Source: Phoronis australis (Eukaryota; Phoronida; Phoronidae). From it: a stretch of 64,000 nt of DNA. This document shows positions 50,903 through 61,642 of this stretch, piece after piece. The stretch lies in NCBI GenBank assembly GCA_002633005.1, contig NMRA01000667.1, forward strand, positions 53,793 through 117,792. The letters are read 5' to 3'. Every line of letters begins with the position of its first letter. Position 1 is the first letter of the stretch. The position numbers and the translations under genes were made by a program. The notes under the pieces are model-generated. The model searched no databases. It was given only the letters and a program-made list of their open reading frames with translations, and was not told where the DNA came from.

Positions 50903-51546
50903 GTGAGTCGTTGAGTGCATTTGCACTGTCTTGTTTTTCAGTCACATATGATTAGCTAAGTGGCGTCATTTGTAGTGTAACACCTAGAAACAGAGATAAG
51001 TGGTTTTTGAATAAAAGGTCTGAAGTTCATTTTTTGAGGATCCACATAGTGCCTTATTCATAAGACTCCTGTGCTCAGGGTTTCCATTGACTGAAATGTT
51101 GTTTTCAGCAATGAGATCAATCAATTTAAAAGTAATATTCCTGATTAGTCTTGACTAACACATTTATTGTTCACTTTCAAAGACTGATGTCGTGATTCAT
51201 TTTCTTACTATCAACAGTTATATGTAGATTACAAACCAGCTTACTTAATTAACCACATTATACGCATATCTTGTTCCTTTCCATACCATGATAGAAACCG
51301 ATCATTCAAAAGGGCCTCTAAAGGCCATTAGTTTTGTCAGTGTTATAGTCAACCTTTCCATGTCTTAGCTGCCTCAAGTCCTTCTTGAGTCAGTTGAAAT
51401 GAGTTCTAGCATATATTAAGGAAAATTTGCGAACTGTGTGGGTGGACTAATCAACTTCTTTTTCATGATATTCATATTTAGGCAGAATATAGGGAGAAAA
51501 TCCCACTCTCATGGAAACTACTATCCACCGTAGTTTTTTGTTGCAG

Positions 51547-54522
51547 ATGAATCCTGGTGGGGATCAGATGTCATATTCTGACATGCACAGTGGCTTGAGT
51601 CATGTGGTGGTTAGTGACCAGGTCAAGGCTATGTCCAGTCAGCTATCTTTTCCAGCCCTAGCCAGCGGACACGCGATGACTATGCACTTGTCCAACATGA
51701 CCTACGTTGACAGTGGCAGACAAACAACCCCTGAGAAAGTCCTGTATACGATGCCTTTGTCGTACACTACCCTCGAACCATCTGTTAGTGGCTTGATTAG
51801 CAGTGTGGGGGGTGAGCCTCATCGTGAGGGACACCAGCAGCACATGGAGGTTGAGGAAGAGCACATCGAAGGTCTACTCAAGCTGTGCAGTAGCATGGTG
51901 CCCAGAACATTGGGTGATGCTCAAAGCACAGGCAGTGGTTCTGATCAAGTTCACTCTGAAGTTGTTGGAGAGGTCAGGGATCAGAAGGATAGCGGTGCTG
52001 TGGATTTGCAGCTGGAAAACGAAGCTTTAAGGGATCAGATCCAACAACTTCACGAGCAGATTCAGAAGCTGTCTGGTAACAATCCTAGTGCCGATGTCAG
52101 TTTCGATCAACCCATTGTTTCTGTTGCTGCTTCATCTTCCCAAATTTCTTCCTTGAGTGATTCAACTGATATGTTAGCTTCTGGCAACAGAATTGAGGGT
52201 AGGGAAAGTCATGACAAAGAGTTGTCCGTCACCCCAAGTGAGTTTGAAAAAGTAATGACAGACCTGGAAATGCTAAAAAAGTCTCTAAAGGAGAAAGACG
52301 AGACTATCGACAAAATGAAGAAAGAGGCACTAAGAAAGAGCGAAGCAATTGTGAAGAAAGACAAGGAATTGCAAACTGTGAAAGAAAAGCTAAAGGTTGT
52401 GGACTTGTCAGAGTGTCATGCTGGTGACCTTGGCAATGCCTCTTCAGATGTGGGAGAACTTGACCCAGTTACAGCAGCAGCCTTAGCAGAACTTGGTGAT
52501 CTCATGTGTGAACAGTGTGGAGTTGTTTATCCTTCCACAGATGACCTAAATGAGCACATGAGCACTCACCATGACCAGACTATTGAGAAGAAACAGCTCC
52601 GAAGTTCTGGAAAACACTATTTCAGCTGTGGTCTGTGCAGCAAAGTTTTCAGTAGTAGCAAGTATTTGTCTGACCACAAAGCAAAAATGCACGGTCTAGT
52701 ATGTGAGACTAATCTCAACAGCCCACCAGCAATTGAAGAAGAAGGAGAGACTAGTGATTTGATTAACGAAGCTCTCGGGAATGAGGGTGTTACTGATGGC
52801 GATGCATTGTCAGATTGCGCTGAAATGCCTCGAGAAAAAACGTGGTCGTATAAGAATGCAAAGTATAGCTGTGAGCTTTGTAGAAAGACGTTCAGCACTG
52901 GCAGTAACTTGTACAAGCATCAGCGAAATGTCCACAAAATAGAACGCGCGAAGAAAGGCGTGGCCTATGACGTAAAGCCCAGGTGCGAGGAGTGCGGTAG
53001 AGAGTTTGATCGTCTTAGCGCGATGTACCGGCATATGAAGAAAGTACATAACCAGGAGTCAGATGCGGAGGACAATACTTTGGAAAATCTAACAGAGCCT
53101 AACGAATCAGTGCTAAACGATACTGGCAAAGAGCCAAGCAAAGGAAAGACCTTTGAGTGCCCGAAGTGCCGAGATATTTTCAGCACGATTAGTAACCTAT
53201 ATCGACACAAGCGCAACGTGCACGGCATAGAAACGTCAGGGAAGTCTCGCTTAGATGGCAGCGAGGAAGAGTGTATCGAGGCAGCGAAATACACCGTGTA
53301 CGATGACAGCGGCAGGAGGCAGTATCAGTGTGACATGTGTCCTACCGTGTTCACAGGGGTTACTAACTTGTTCCGACACTTGCGCCGTCATGGCGGCGAA
53401 AAGCAGTTTCGGTGCGGACAGTGCGGTAAGAAGTTTGCGCAGAAATCTAGTTTGACCGCGCACGAGAAAATACACACGGGTGTCAAACCGCATGCGTGCG
53501 ACATCTGCGGTAAAACATTTCTCGAGCGCAAATGCTTGACGTATCATTTGCGTAATCACACGGGCGATAAGCCGTATAAATGCGACGATTGTGACGCGTC
53601 ATTTGTTATTAAGAGTAAACTTGAACGTCACAAGCGACAGCATTGCAATGACCGCCCCTTTCAGTGCGACACGTGTGGCAAGTGTTTTGCTCAGATATTT
53701 TATTTGAAGCAGCACGAGCGCACCCACAATGGCCTTCGACCGTTTCAGTGTGACCTCTGTCAGCGCAGGTTCTCGCAAAGAACTAACCTCGCACGTCACA
53801 TGCGCACGCACACCGGAGAGAAGCCTTTCCAGTGCGAGAATTGTGGGAAAAATTTCGCGACTCTTTACAGTTTAGAAAACCACAAGCGTATTCATACGGG
53901 CGAGAAACCATTCTCCTGTAAGGAATGCTCTTTGTCATTTGCCGAAAGGAATAGCCTGAAAAGGCACATGCGCATTCACTCTGGTGAGAAGCCCTATACT
54001 TGCGACGTCTGCGGTCGGGCGTTTTCTCGCAGATATGACGTCAAGAAACACAAGCGAATTCACACGGGAGAAAAGGCGTATTACTGTAGCGTCTGCGGGA
54101 ATGGCTTTAACCAGAAATCCGATCTGGAGAAACATGCTAAAACTCATGTGACCCAACGAGAAGCCTGTAGCAAAGACTCATTTCGCCCGCCCGCGCCCTA
54201 TGAATACAGTTTCGACAACGTCAACGCAACTCAGCCGTTGGTTAGCAGCAGTACTGTCACACATCCCGTTGTACATGCAACTAACACGACTGTGTCTAAT
54301 GCACTGCCGTCAAATTTGGTATTACCCCCTCACTTGCCACCAACTGCTCTGAGCAACATGTTGCCCACGAATCAAACGAGCCATCAGACAATATTACAGA
54401 CCCTACACCCGCCGCCTGCCGGCCACTACTCGTACCCGATGCAGACACTCCAACAGCATGGGCCAGAATCGACGCCATGGTTGACCATGACATTTCAACA
54501 CCTCCACGATGGCCATTCGTGA
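51547..54522 (+). CDS. C2H2 zinc-finger protein with 15 fingers and coiled coils
   Basis: A single coding exon of 991 residues, most likely a nuclear DNA-binding transcription regulator. I chose the ATG at 51547 because tttttgttgcag immediately before it is an excellent acceptor; the frame is open to an ATG at 51511, usable if the acceptor at 51480-51481 is taken. Residues about 154-175 (LQLENEALRDQIQQLHEQIQ) and 232-286 (Glu/Lys heptads) look like coiled coil. Five spaced fingers follow between about 320 and 560 (first MCEQCGVVYPSTDDLNEH), then ten in tandem at about 592-868, with TGEKP-type linkers strongest among the last fingers (HTGEKPFQC, HSGEKPYTC). All have C-x2-C and H-x3-4-H. The C terminus is Pro/Gln/His-rich. 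I do not recognise an orthologue; no KRAB, SCAN, BTB or ZAD domain is visible. The finger exon has higher GC than its surroundings. Confidence 0.93.
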   Translation: MNPGGDQMSYSDMHSGLSHVVVSDQVKAMSSQLSFPALASGHAMTMHLSNMTYVDSGRQTTPEKVLYTMPLSYTTLEPSVSGLISSVGGEPHREGHQQHMEVEEEHIEGLLKLCSSMVPRTLGDAQSTGSGSDQVHSEVVGEVRDQKDSGAVDLQLENEALRDQIQQLHEQIQKLSGNNPSADVSFDQPIVSVAASSSQISSLSDSTDMLASGNRIEGRESHDKELSVTPSEFEKVMTDLEMLKKSLKEKDETIDKMKKEALRKSEAIVKKDKELQTVKEKLKVVDLSECHAGDLGNASSDVGELDPVTAAALAELGDLMCEQCGVVYPSTDDLNEHMSTHHDQTIEKKQLRSSGKHYFSCGLCSKVFSSSKYLSDHKAKMHGLVCETNLNSPPAIEEEGETSDLINEALGNEGVTDGDALSDCAEMPREKTWSYKNAKYSCELCRKTFSTGSNLYKHQRNVHKIERAKKGVAYDVKPRCEECGREFDRLSAMYRHMKKVHNQESDAEDNTLENLTEPNESVLNDTGKEPSKGKTFECPKCRDIFSTISNLYRHKRNVHGIETSGKSRLDGSEEECIEAAKYTVYDDSGRRQYQCDMCPTVFTGVTNLFRHLRRHGGEKQFRCGQCGKKFAQKSSLTAHEKIHTGVKPHACDICGKTFLERKCLTYHLRNHTGDKPYKCDDCDASFVIKSKLERHKRQHCNDRPFQCDTCGKCFAQIFYLKQHERTHNGLRPFQCDLCQRRFSQRTNLARHMRTHTGEKPFQCENCGKNFATLYSLENHKRIHTGEKPFSCKECSLSFAERNSLKRHMRIHSGEKPYTCDVCGRAFSRRYDVKKHKRIHTGEKAYYCSVCGNGFNQKSDLEKHAKTHVTQREACSKDSFRPPAPYEYSFDNVNATQPLVSSSTVTHPVVHATNTTVSNALPSNLVLPPHLPPTALSNMLPTNQTSHQTILQTLHPPPAGHYSYPMQTLQQHGPESTPWLTMTFQHLHDGHS

Positions 54523-56626
54523 AAGAATGGTTGTTTAGTGGTATAAAATGGTGAAAATCAACTGAAAAGAGGAGAGAAGACAATGGCTGCATTTGGTTGA
54601 CTGACGGGTCAACCCGGCGTGCGTTCAGTAGGTGCTAGGACCTACGCTAGGACCTAGCTAAAACCTAGTCAAAGTCACGTGCTCTCATTTAAAATGCACG
54701 GCAATATCTCACGTAATCTCGCGAAGTCTTGCTTCTTAGCGAGGTCCTAGCGTTACTGAACGGGAGGCCGGCTAAAACATCTGATCGGGTTCTGGCGATG
54801 ATGATTTCCGGCGTACAAACTAATCAGTTGTCTTTGCCGGCGAATTCAGCCAAGTACAGCCTGCGTAAGTACCGAAAATTTATTCTTTTGAGACACGATA
54901 TGACTGAAAACTTAATTTGTTTACTTTCCAACTGGTGGATATAGGACGTCATGGGGAGGAGCAACCATACTTGTAGAAGGAAAATATCCTCTGGGTACAC
55001 CATAAACACGGCTTGCCGACAGCGTTTTGTTTTGGTCATTTTCATTGTTGGTCGTGTCTGGACCCCTAAATCTGGGTATAATTTGCCCCAAAATAAAATT
55101 TAGACGTTTTTGCTTAGTGTGTGCTGTACCAATTGCCGCCGGCCCCAACTAAGCGGCGACGTTTGGGTTCGAATTTCGTGACCATTTGTGACAGTACAGT
55201 GCTAGTAAACCTTAGAAATCTGGAAAAACGTTAATTTAGGCAATTGTTTTTAACCCATTTGAAGAACTGTCACAGCATTTACGAGTAGCACTTTCATAAT
55301 AGGACTATACGAGACTTTTTTCAATGAGCTATACGTTGTTCCTCTCAGTGCTCAAAGTGCTCTCTATACGCTCTCGGACCAATGACCGCTATAACCCTGC
55401 CGTGTGAAAGCATAGGTTTCGGTAAAAATTCTCCATTTTGTATCAGTGAAAATTATTTTAGGAATAGGCAATACTGGCCCTCCCAAATTCAAGAATATAC
55501 AAGCGATCATTCACTTCGATGTTTCGCTGTATGGGGACTCGTGAAAGCGTTGCGCCAGTGGCTGTTCTCGACAATTCCACCAATTGCTAAGTTTATTTTC
55601 AGACTGTTCCTTCAAAACGCAGTTTCCAAAATTTGAGAAACATTAATGCCAAAATTGCCCATGCCCCAATCTTCAGAATCACCAAAATTTGATCGTCTTC
55701 ATTTTCAAGGTCCCAAATTTTAGAAACTATTCAAACTGGAGAACTGTAACCGTGGTAATAATATTTCGGTTGCCTAAGCCCAATCTTAGTTGGCAGTAAT
55801 GATCCAATTTCGTGAGAAAGTCACGATAATCTTAAAACTTCTATAGTTGATTATATAACTTAAATACTGCTTATTAGGTCTGTTGGTGACATTTGTGCAA
55901 CCATGAACATTTTGCAAATTACACAGGGAGTAGCGATCATTTTTTCAATTTTTACCCGTTTGTCTAGTAGTATACAAACCTGTGTGTTATAAGTTGTGTC
56001 TCAGCTTCACCTGTGCTATACAGTTTGGTAATTGTTCAGTTTTTCAAGCGAAGGGTTTCTTCAAGTACACGTCACGAGTGAAGTTTTTAGGATGTATTAG
56101 CTCTACATGTATTGTCCTTTTGGATTTGTGTATAATGCGCGGATGTCTTCCTGTTGTTTTTATTATAAAGCTTTGTTAAAGTTAAACTTTTTAACAGATT
56201 ATGCTTGTAGAGTGTTTTAGCTTCGCTCAGTAGTCGTTGAATATAGGAATGTCAAGTTTGGTGTGGTTTACGCAAGATCATGAGCATATTTTTAGACTTG
56301 ATGGGTTATGACTACATCGTATTTGTTTTCAGAAAGTAAGTTATTGTGCTAGGAGTCGGACATTCTTGTCTTGGTGCTCATAATTTACACACTGCAGTTC
56401 TTTTCGTAAGCATGTTGTGTCATGTGTAAAAGGACATTATCGTTTTTACGGCCAAAACCGAACATTTTCGTTGTGGTCTTTTGATGCCGTCAGCTTTTGC
56501 TCTTGCCTGGTGAAAATACTGAGCGCTGTACTCATCTGGTGTTGGATAACTTGTGCATATCGTTGAGTAGAAAACCGGTTTTGATATGTTACGATCACCG
56601 CTACCGGCGGTCTATGAAAGTGAAAA
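54523..56626 (+). other. Probable 3' UTR of the zinc-finger gene
   Basis: About 2.1 kb between the stop and a good poly(A) signal, without another gene. It contains the MITE copy at 54621-54770. An earlier AATAAA at 55092-55097 could give a shorter 3' UTR of about 570 bases. Confidence 0.5.
54621..54770. mobile_element. MITE copy 2 in the zinc-finger gene 3' UTR
   Basis: This is the same element as at 6773-6897, in the same orientation, about 100 bases after the zinc-finger stop codon. Compared with copy 1 it carries a short internal repeat of gctaggacctac on the left and an extra gcgaagtcttgc on the right. The inverted ends are CGTTCAGTAGGTGCTAGGAC and, complemented, CGTTCAGTAACGCTAGGACC. 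Confidence 0.8.
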
Positions 56627-56632
56627 AATAAA
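56627..56632 (+). terminator. AATAAA polyadenylation signal of the zinc-finger gene
   Basis: AATAAA is followed by a T/G-rich element (tctgttttttgtgattttgt), the best combination of hexamer and downstream element after the stop codon. The UTR length of about 2.1 kb is inferred. Confidence 0.5.
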
Positions 56633-58034
56633 AATCTGTTTTTTGTGATTTTGTTCTCTACTTTGGAAAAAAAAGAGAGGAGGTCCGTGCCCCTTGATCA
56701 ACCTTGTGGATCTGCCTATGGAAATTCAACACTTAACTGCTAAATTTTGACATGGTCATATCATAAGATACTTAATGATGAAAACGAAGTTGTCACTCGG
56801 GGAAACGTCATTCCTTTCAGTTCACTAGTGTCGACATTCATTATATTAGACTTACAAAGCGGCGTTTAACGTGTTCTTTCTGCCAAAAAAGATAAGTTTT
56901 GGTTTACACCACTTACCGTTATGAAACGGGTCTTGCTTTATTTCTTACTTAGTTTAGAAGTGATCTCCGGACTCGGGAATAACTGACAGTTCTTAATTTA
57001 TTCAGACCAATAGCAGATCAAGGCGTGAAGTGAAGTGGGCGTGGCCAGGGGGAATAACGAACTGTTAATCATTCCAAGCCCAGAAATCACGCCTATTTGA
57101 GTGAGGAATAATTTGAGACCAACTTCATAACCATTAGTGGTCCAAACAAAACTTTTTTTGACAGAGAGCACGTCGGGTTTTGAAAAAAGAAACATAAAAC
57201 GGTATTGCAATACCTCTTGCATGGGCGGCGCACCGTATGGGGCTGGGTTGCTGCGCCACCCATGCCTTGTAGTTGTTTGAAAAACAATGAATTTTTGTGA
57301 GTTAAAAGAATACTCAACCCTGTTTTGATGACCTCAGCCAGTCCTCGTTCTGTCACCTTCTAATGCATCATTCGCGCCTATCTAAAATAAGAGCAGGAAT
57401 CAACTAAAAATTATTTTTATGTCATGCGTGCATCCAGGTTCGAGCCCCCCATTTGGCGAAGTGGGCAAAAAAAGTCCGTCTCAAAGAAACAAAAAGTCCG
57501 AGAAAACGAGACAAAAGTCCACTAAAATAGCGCGAATGCACAATGCATTGCTCTGAACGTGGTAACCCGTTTTTTTAGTCCCACGTTTTTTTGTTAGTAA
57601 AAGTCCACATTGCCAAGAATTCGAGCCCTCCCCCCTATATTTTAGGCTGAGTGCGCGCATGTATGTCACTGATTGGGTATTATGTTTCTTGGTGGTTGGC
57701 CTTTCTCCATAGTTACCTTGCAATTCGCTGAAAGCGTAGGTCACGCTTGCTCGTTCTGCAAACTTGGAAAGGAGTTCTCAAAAATTTCTCCAAACTTTTG
57801 AGGATTTGCGAGCTCTATAGAACATTATTTTGCTTCAGGTATACTAATTGGATGGGAATGTCGTTTTAGTTATCTGTTGGTATTACAGATCAGATCCGGG
57901 TTTGGTATCCTTTTAAGTATGGGTCAAAACTTCTACTGCTAAATGGTCATTACTAAATTGACTTGGTGAGATATATATATATATGTATATTTATATATAC
58001 CGTTTCTTTAATTCAACACACATTTTGAATTTTA

Positions 58035-58062
58035 TGCGCCCACATATTTATATGTGGACGCA
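58035..58062. repeat. Near-perfect palindrome at array start
   Basis: tgcgcccacatat pairs with atatgtggacgca with one mismatch. The same palindrome lies at about 58928-58955 in the allelic copy. It may mark the end of a mobile element. Confidence 0.6.
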
Positions 58063-58797
58063 TTATGCCGTCATCTCTGTCCGTCCGGGGTCCGCTGCTC
58101 CAAAAAACTTCAGCGTATGTTCATGAAATTTTGCACATATGTTCCTTTAGTGGATGGGACGGCATGAGCGAACCTTCGGACGGATCCGACTATCGGTGTG
58201 TCACGTAATGGCAGTTTTAGTTTTTTTTTACGTTTACCTCGGTATCTTCAAAAGTCCTCAATGTATTTTCATGAAATTTGGCATATAGTAATCTATTAGT
58301 GAGGTGACGCTATCCTCCAGTTTTCGTATGAAGTCGACGTAGTTTGCGCCACCTTGTGGCCATTTTCACTGTTTTCAAGCCTGGTTTTGGCGTCCACTCC
58401 TCTATCAACCAAACCGCTCTAAGAATGATTGTGAAAATTGGCAGGTATGTCCTTACTACGAAGAGGACGGCTGACGATGATTTTTCAACGGCTTCGACTA
58501 CTCTGGGGACTACTAGTGGCAGTTTTGTTTTTTTGCACCCATGTCTGTATTTCCTAAACCGTTTGCAGGATCTTTATTTAATTTAGCAAGTGTCTTTATA
58601 TGATGTTGACAACAGACGACGACCACTTTCGGACGGATCTGACTACCGGTGTGCCCTTTAGTGGCAATTTTAATTTTTTACGTTTACCTCTGTATCTTCA
58701 AAGGTCCTTAACGTACTTTCATAAAATTTGGCTTGTAGGCATCTATTAGTAAGACGATGCTATCCTCCGGTTTGAGGATGAATTCGACGTAGTTTGC

Positions 58798-58798
58798 N
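58798..58798. other. Single-N assembly joint 3
   Basis: An isolated n within gtagtttgcngattcggg; the sequence to the right restarts at the point first seen at 57892. Confidence 0.95.
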
Positions 58799-59966
58799 GA
58801 TTCGGGTTTGGTATCCTTTTAAGTATGGGTCAAAACTTCTACTGCTAAATGGTCATTACTAAATTGACTTGGTGAGATATATATATTTATATATACCGTT
58901 TCTTTAATTCAACACACATTTTGAATTTTATGCGCCCACATATTTATATGTGGACGCATTATGCCGTCATCTCTGTCCGTCCGGGGTCCGCTGCTCCAAA
59001 AACCTTCAGCGTATGTTCATGAAATTTTGCGCATATGTTCCTTTCGTGGATGGGACGGCATGAGCGAACCTTCGGATGGATCCGACTACCGGTGTGTCAG
59101 TTTTATTTTTTTTTTACGTTTACCTCGGTATCTTCAAAAGTCCTCAATGTATTTTCATGAAATTTAGCATATAGTAATCTATTAGTGAGGTGACGCTATC
59201 CTCCCGTTTTCGGATGAAGTCGACGTAGTTTGCGCCACCTTGTGGACATTTTCACTGTTTTCAAGCCTGGTTTTGGCGTCCACCCCTCTATCAACCAAAC
59301 CGCTCTAAGAATGATAGTGAAAATTGGCAGGTATGTCCTTACTATGAAGAGGACGGCTGACGATGATTTTTCAACGGCTTCGACTACTCTGGGGACTACT
59401 AGTGGCAGTTTTGTTTTTTTGCACCCATGTCTGTATTTCCTAAACCGTTTGCAGGATCTTTATTTAATTTAGCAAGTGTCTTTATATGATGTTGACAACA
59501 GACGACGACCACTTTCGGACGGATCTGACTACCGGTGTGCCCTTTAGTGGCAATTTTAATTTTTTACGTTTACCTCTGTATCTTCAAAGGTCCTTAACGT
59601 ACTTTCATAAAATTTGGCTTGTAGGCATCTATTAGTAAGACGATGCTATCCTCCGGTTTGAGGATGAATTCGACGTAGTTTGCGCCACCTAGTAGCCATT
59701 TTTACTGTTTTCGAGTCTGTTTTTTGGCTTCCACTCCTCTATCAACCAAACCACCCTAAAGATGATTGTGAAAATTGGCAGGTATGTTCTTACTATAAAG
59801 AGGACGACTGACAATGATTTTTCGACGACTTCGACTACTGTGGCGGCTCATAGTGGCAGTTTTTTTGCGCCCATGGCTGTATCTCCTAAACCGTTTGCAG
59901 GATCTTTACTGGATTTAGCAAGTGTTTTTATATGATGTTGACAACAGACTATGACCACTTTTGGAC

Positions 59967-60019
59967 GGATCTGACCAATGAGATAAATATAACTATATAT
60001 ATAGCTCATTGGATCTGAC
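59967..60019. mobile_element. 35-base hairpin insertion flanked by 9-base direct repeats
   Basis: Within an array unit, ggatctgac at 59967-59975 is followed by caatgag...ctcatt (59976-60010) and then by a second ggatctgac at 60011-60019. Other units have a single ggatctgac here (for example near 59520), so the hairpin is an insertion with a duplicated target. Confidence 0.65.
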
Positions 60020-61281
60020 TATCGGTGGACAATTTTAGTTTTTTAGATTTACCTCTGCATCTTCATAGGTCCTAAACGTATTTTCATAAAAGTTGGCATA
60101 AATTATAGGCATCTATTAGTGAGATGACGTTATCCTACCATTTTCGGATGGATTGGTCGTAGTTTGCGCTACCTAGTGTCCATTTTTACTGTTTTCGAGC
60201 CTGTTTTGGCGTCCACCCCTTTATCAACCAAACCGCTCTAAGGATGGCTGTGAAAATTGGCGTGTATGTTTTTACTATGAAGAGGACGACTGATGAGGAT
60301 TTTCCGATCACTCTGACTACTGTGGCACCTCCTAGTGACAATTTTCTGCGCCCATGGCTGTATCTCCTGGACCGTTTTCAGGATCTTTACTAAATTTAGC
60401 AAGTGTATTTATGTGATGTTGACAACGAACGACGACGGCTTTCGAACGGATCTAAGTACCGGTGTTCCCCCTAGTAGCAATTTTATTTTTTTACGTTTAC
60501 CTCTTTATTTTCAAATGTTCTCAACGGATTTTCAGAAAATTTGGAATTTAGGCATCTATTGGTGAGGTGATGCTATCCTCCCATTTTCGGATGGAATCGA
60601 CTTACTTTGCGCCACCTAGTGGTCATTTTTGCTGTTTTTTGAGTTTGTTTTTTGGCGTTCATCTTCACTTACCAAAACTGTTCTAAGGATGATTTTGAAA
60701 ATTGGCGTATATGTTCTCAGTGTGAAGAGGACAGTTGATAATGAGGACTTCGACTACTGTAGCGCCTTCTAGTGGTAGTTTTACGGTTTCTGAACCTAGT
60801 GGCCCCGTTTTTAGTCCTCGTTGATTTTTGTCAGTAAAAGGTGCGCATATAGAAAAATTCGAACCCCCATATTTCAGGCTGGGTGCGCGCATGATGCGGG
60901 ACCATTCCAGTCGCAGAATGAGACTTGCCGGTGCTAAGTCTACAGGAAGCTTTGAGTTAATAGTGAATCTCTTCGTAAACAGTGGCACACTGCTTTGTCT
61001 CTTGCAGCACAAATATCCAAAGAAGAAACAAAGTATTGTCGTTTCATCAATTTCATACTGGTAATATGACAGTGGCTAGTGAAATTCGCAAATAGACCTA
61101 CAGTGGGCCAACTTTGCGAACAAATTATGACACTATCTCGATATCAGCTCTAGTCGACTTTAGTGTATCACCAGTGGCCGTGATGTTTGAATAGATAGTG
61201 ACTTTCAAGCTCATCATTTCCTGGCAGCTCTTAGAACCTCCCCAAAGTAAAACGTTATTTTAAATGAATATTCTCTGGAAT

Positions 61282-61355
61282 TTAAAGAAAATGACAAGCC
61301 TTAAAGGATAATGCCACCTTAAAGAAAATGACAAGCCTTAAAGGAGAATGCCACC
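61282..61355. repeat. 37-base tandem duplication covering a transposon end
   Basis: The unit ttaaagaaaatgacaagcct then taaaggataatgccacc (61282-61318) is repeated at 61319-61355 with one substitution (ggata to ggaga). Each copy contains TTAA followed by the transposon terminus AGGANAATGCCACC. Confidence 0.85.
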
Positions 61356-61502
61356 CGATTTAATTAGTTTTTTTTGCTGTCTTAATCGGTCTATATCCAC
61401 ATCTCCTCTTATACGGTCGATCTCACCTTGTCGAAAGGTGTCGCGTTAACCTGTGATGAAGGTGAGAAACGACGCAGCGACGTAAGTGGTTCGTCAGCAG
61501 AG

Positions 61503-61642
61503 TGAATGCCGCTATATTGCGGTGCATCGTTCCCACTTGTTCGAACTATGAAGCTGCGAAGAAAGCGGGTATATCATTTTTTCGACTTCCTCGAGAGCCC
61601 AAAATGCTTAGGAAGTGGCTCGCGGTAGTGAAGAATGAAAGG
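61503..61642 (+). pseudogene. THAP-type zinc finger, N-terminal half, of a transposase
   Basis: One frame reads CIVPTCSNYEAAKKAGISFF then RLPREPKMLRKWLAVVKNER, the C-x4-C start, SFFRLP and W of a THAP domain. It ends at AAG|GTAGGC, which could be a donor. A following segment near 61660-61755 reads RVRGRHFVGSDF in a THAP-like position (usually CSRHF...SDF), so the third zinc cysteine is lost, with stops in between. THAP domains bind DNA and are found in P-element and Kolobok transposases and in host regulators. Here it is a remnant. Confidence 0.6.

Larger units (their letters stand above)
57892..59683 (+). repeat. Near-identical 0.9-kb pair around N at 58798
   Basis: 57892-58797 and 58799-59683 match almost base for base (differences include a shorter AT run and loss of about 13 bases after tcggtgtgtca in the second). 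The first stops at the N in gtagtttgc; the second passes the same point and continues. Confidence 0.9.
57570..60893. repeat. Tandem array of roughly 450-base units flanked by direct repeats
   Basis: Units share a block like gcgccacctagtggccattt, ttactgttttcgagcctg, tatcaaccaaaccgctctaa and gtgaaaattggcaggtatgt; the block starts near 59231, 59682, 60168 and 60609 (spacing 451, 486, 441) and once more near 58347, which is the allelic copy of 59231. A 90-base sequence (ttagtcc..., gtaaaag, ttcgagccc, ggctgagtgcgcgcatg) at 57570-57661 recurs in the same orientation at 60806-60893, framing the array. No transposase or reverse transcriptase is recognisable. Confidence 0.7.

Noticed and set aside
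51511-51546. Upstream ATG as start of the zinc-finger protein
   Set aside because: The stretch ends in a textbook acceptor and reads like a pyrimidine tract, so it is probably intronic. Kept only as an alternative.
58344-59472. Repeated 80-codon open frames in the array
   Set aside because: The two frames are the same sequence in two allelic copies; the peptide has no motif, and other array units break the frame.
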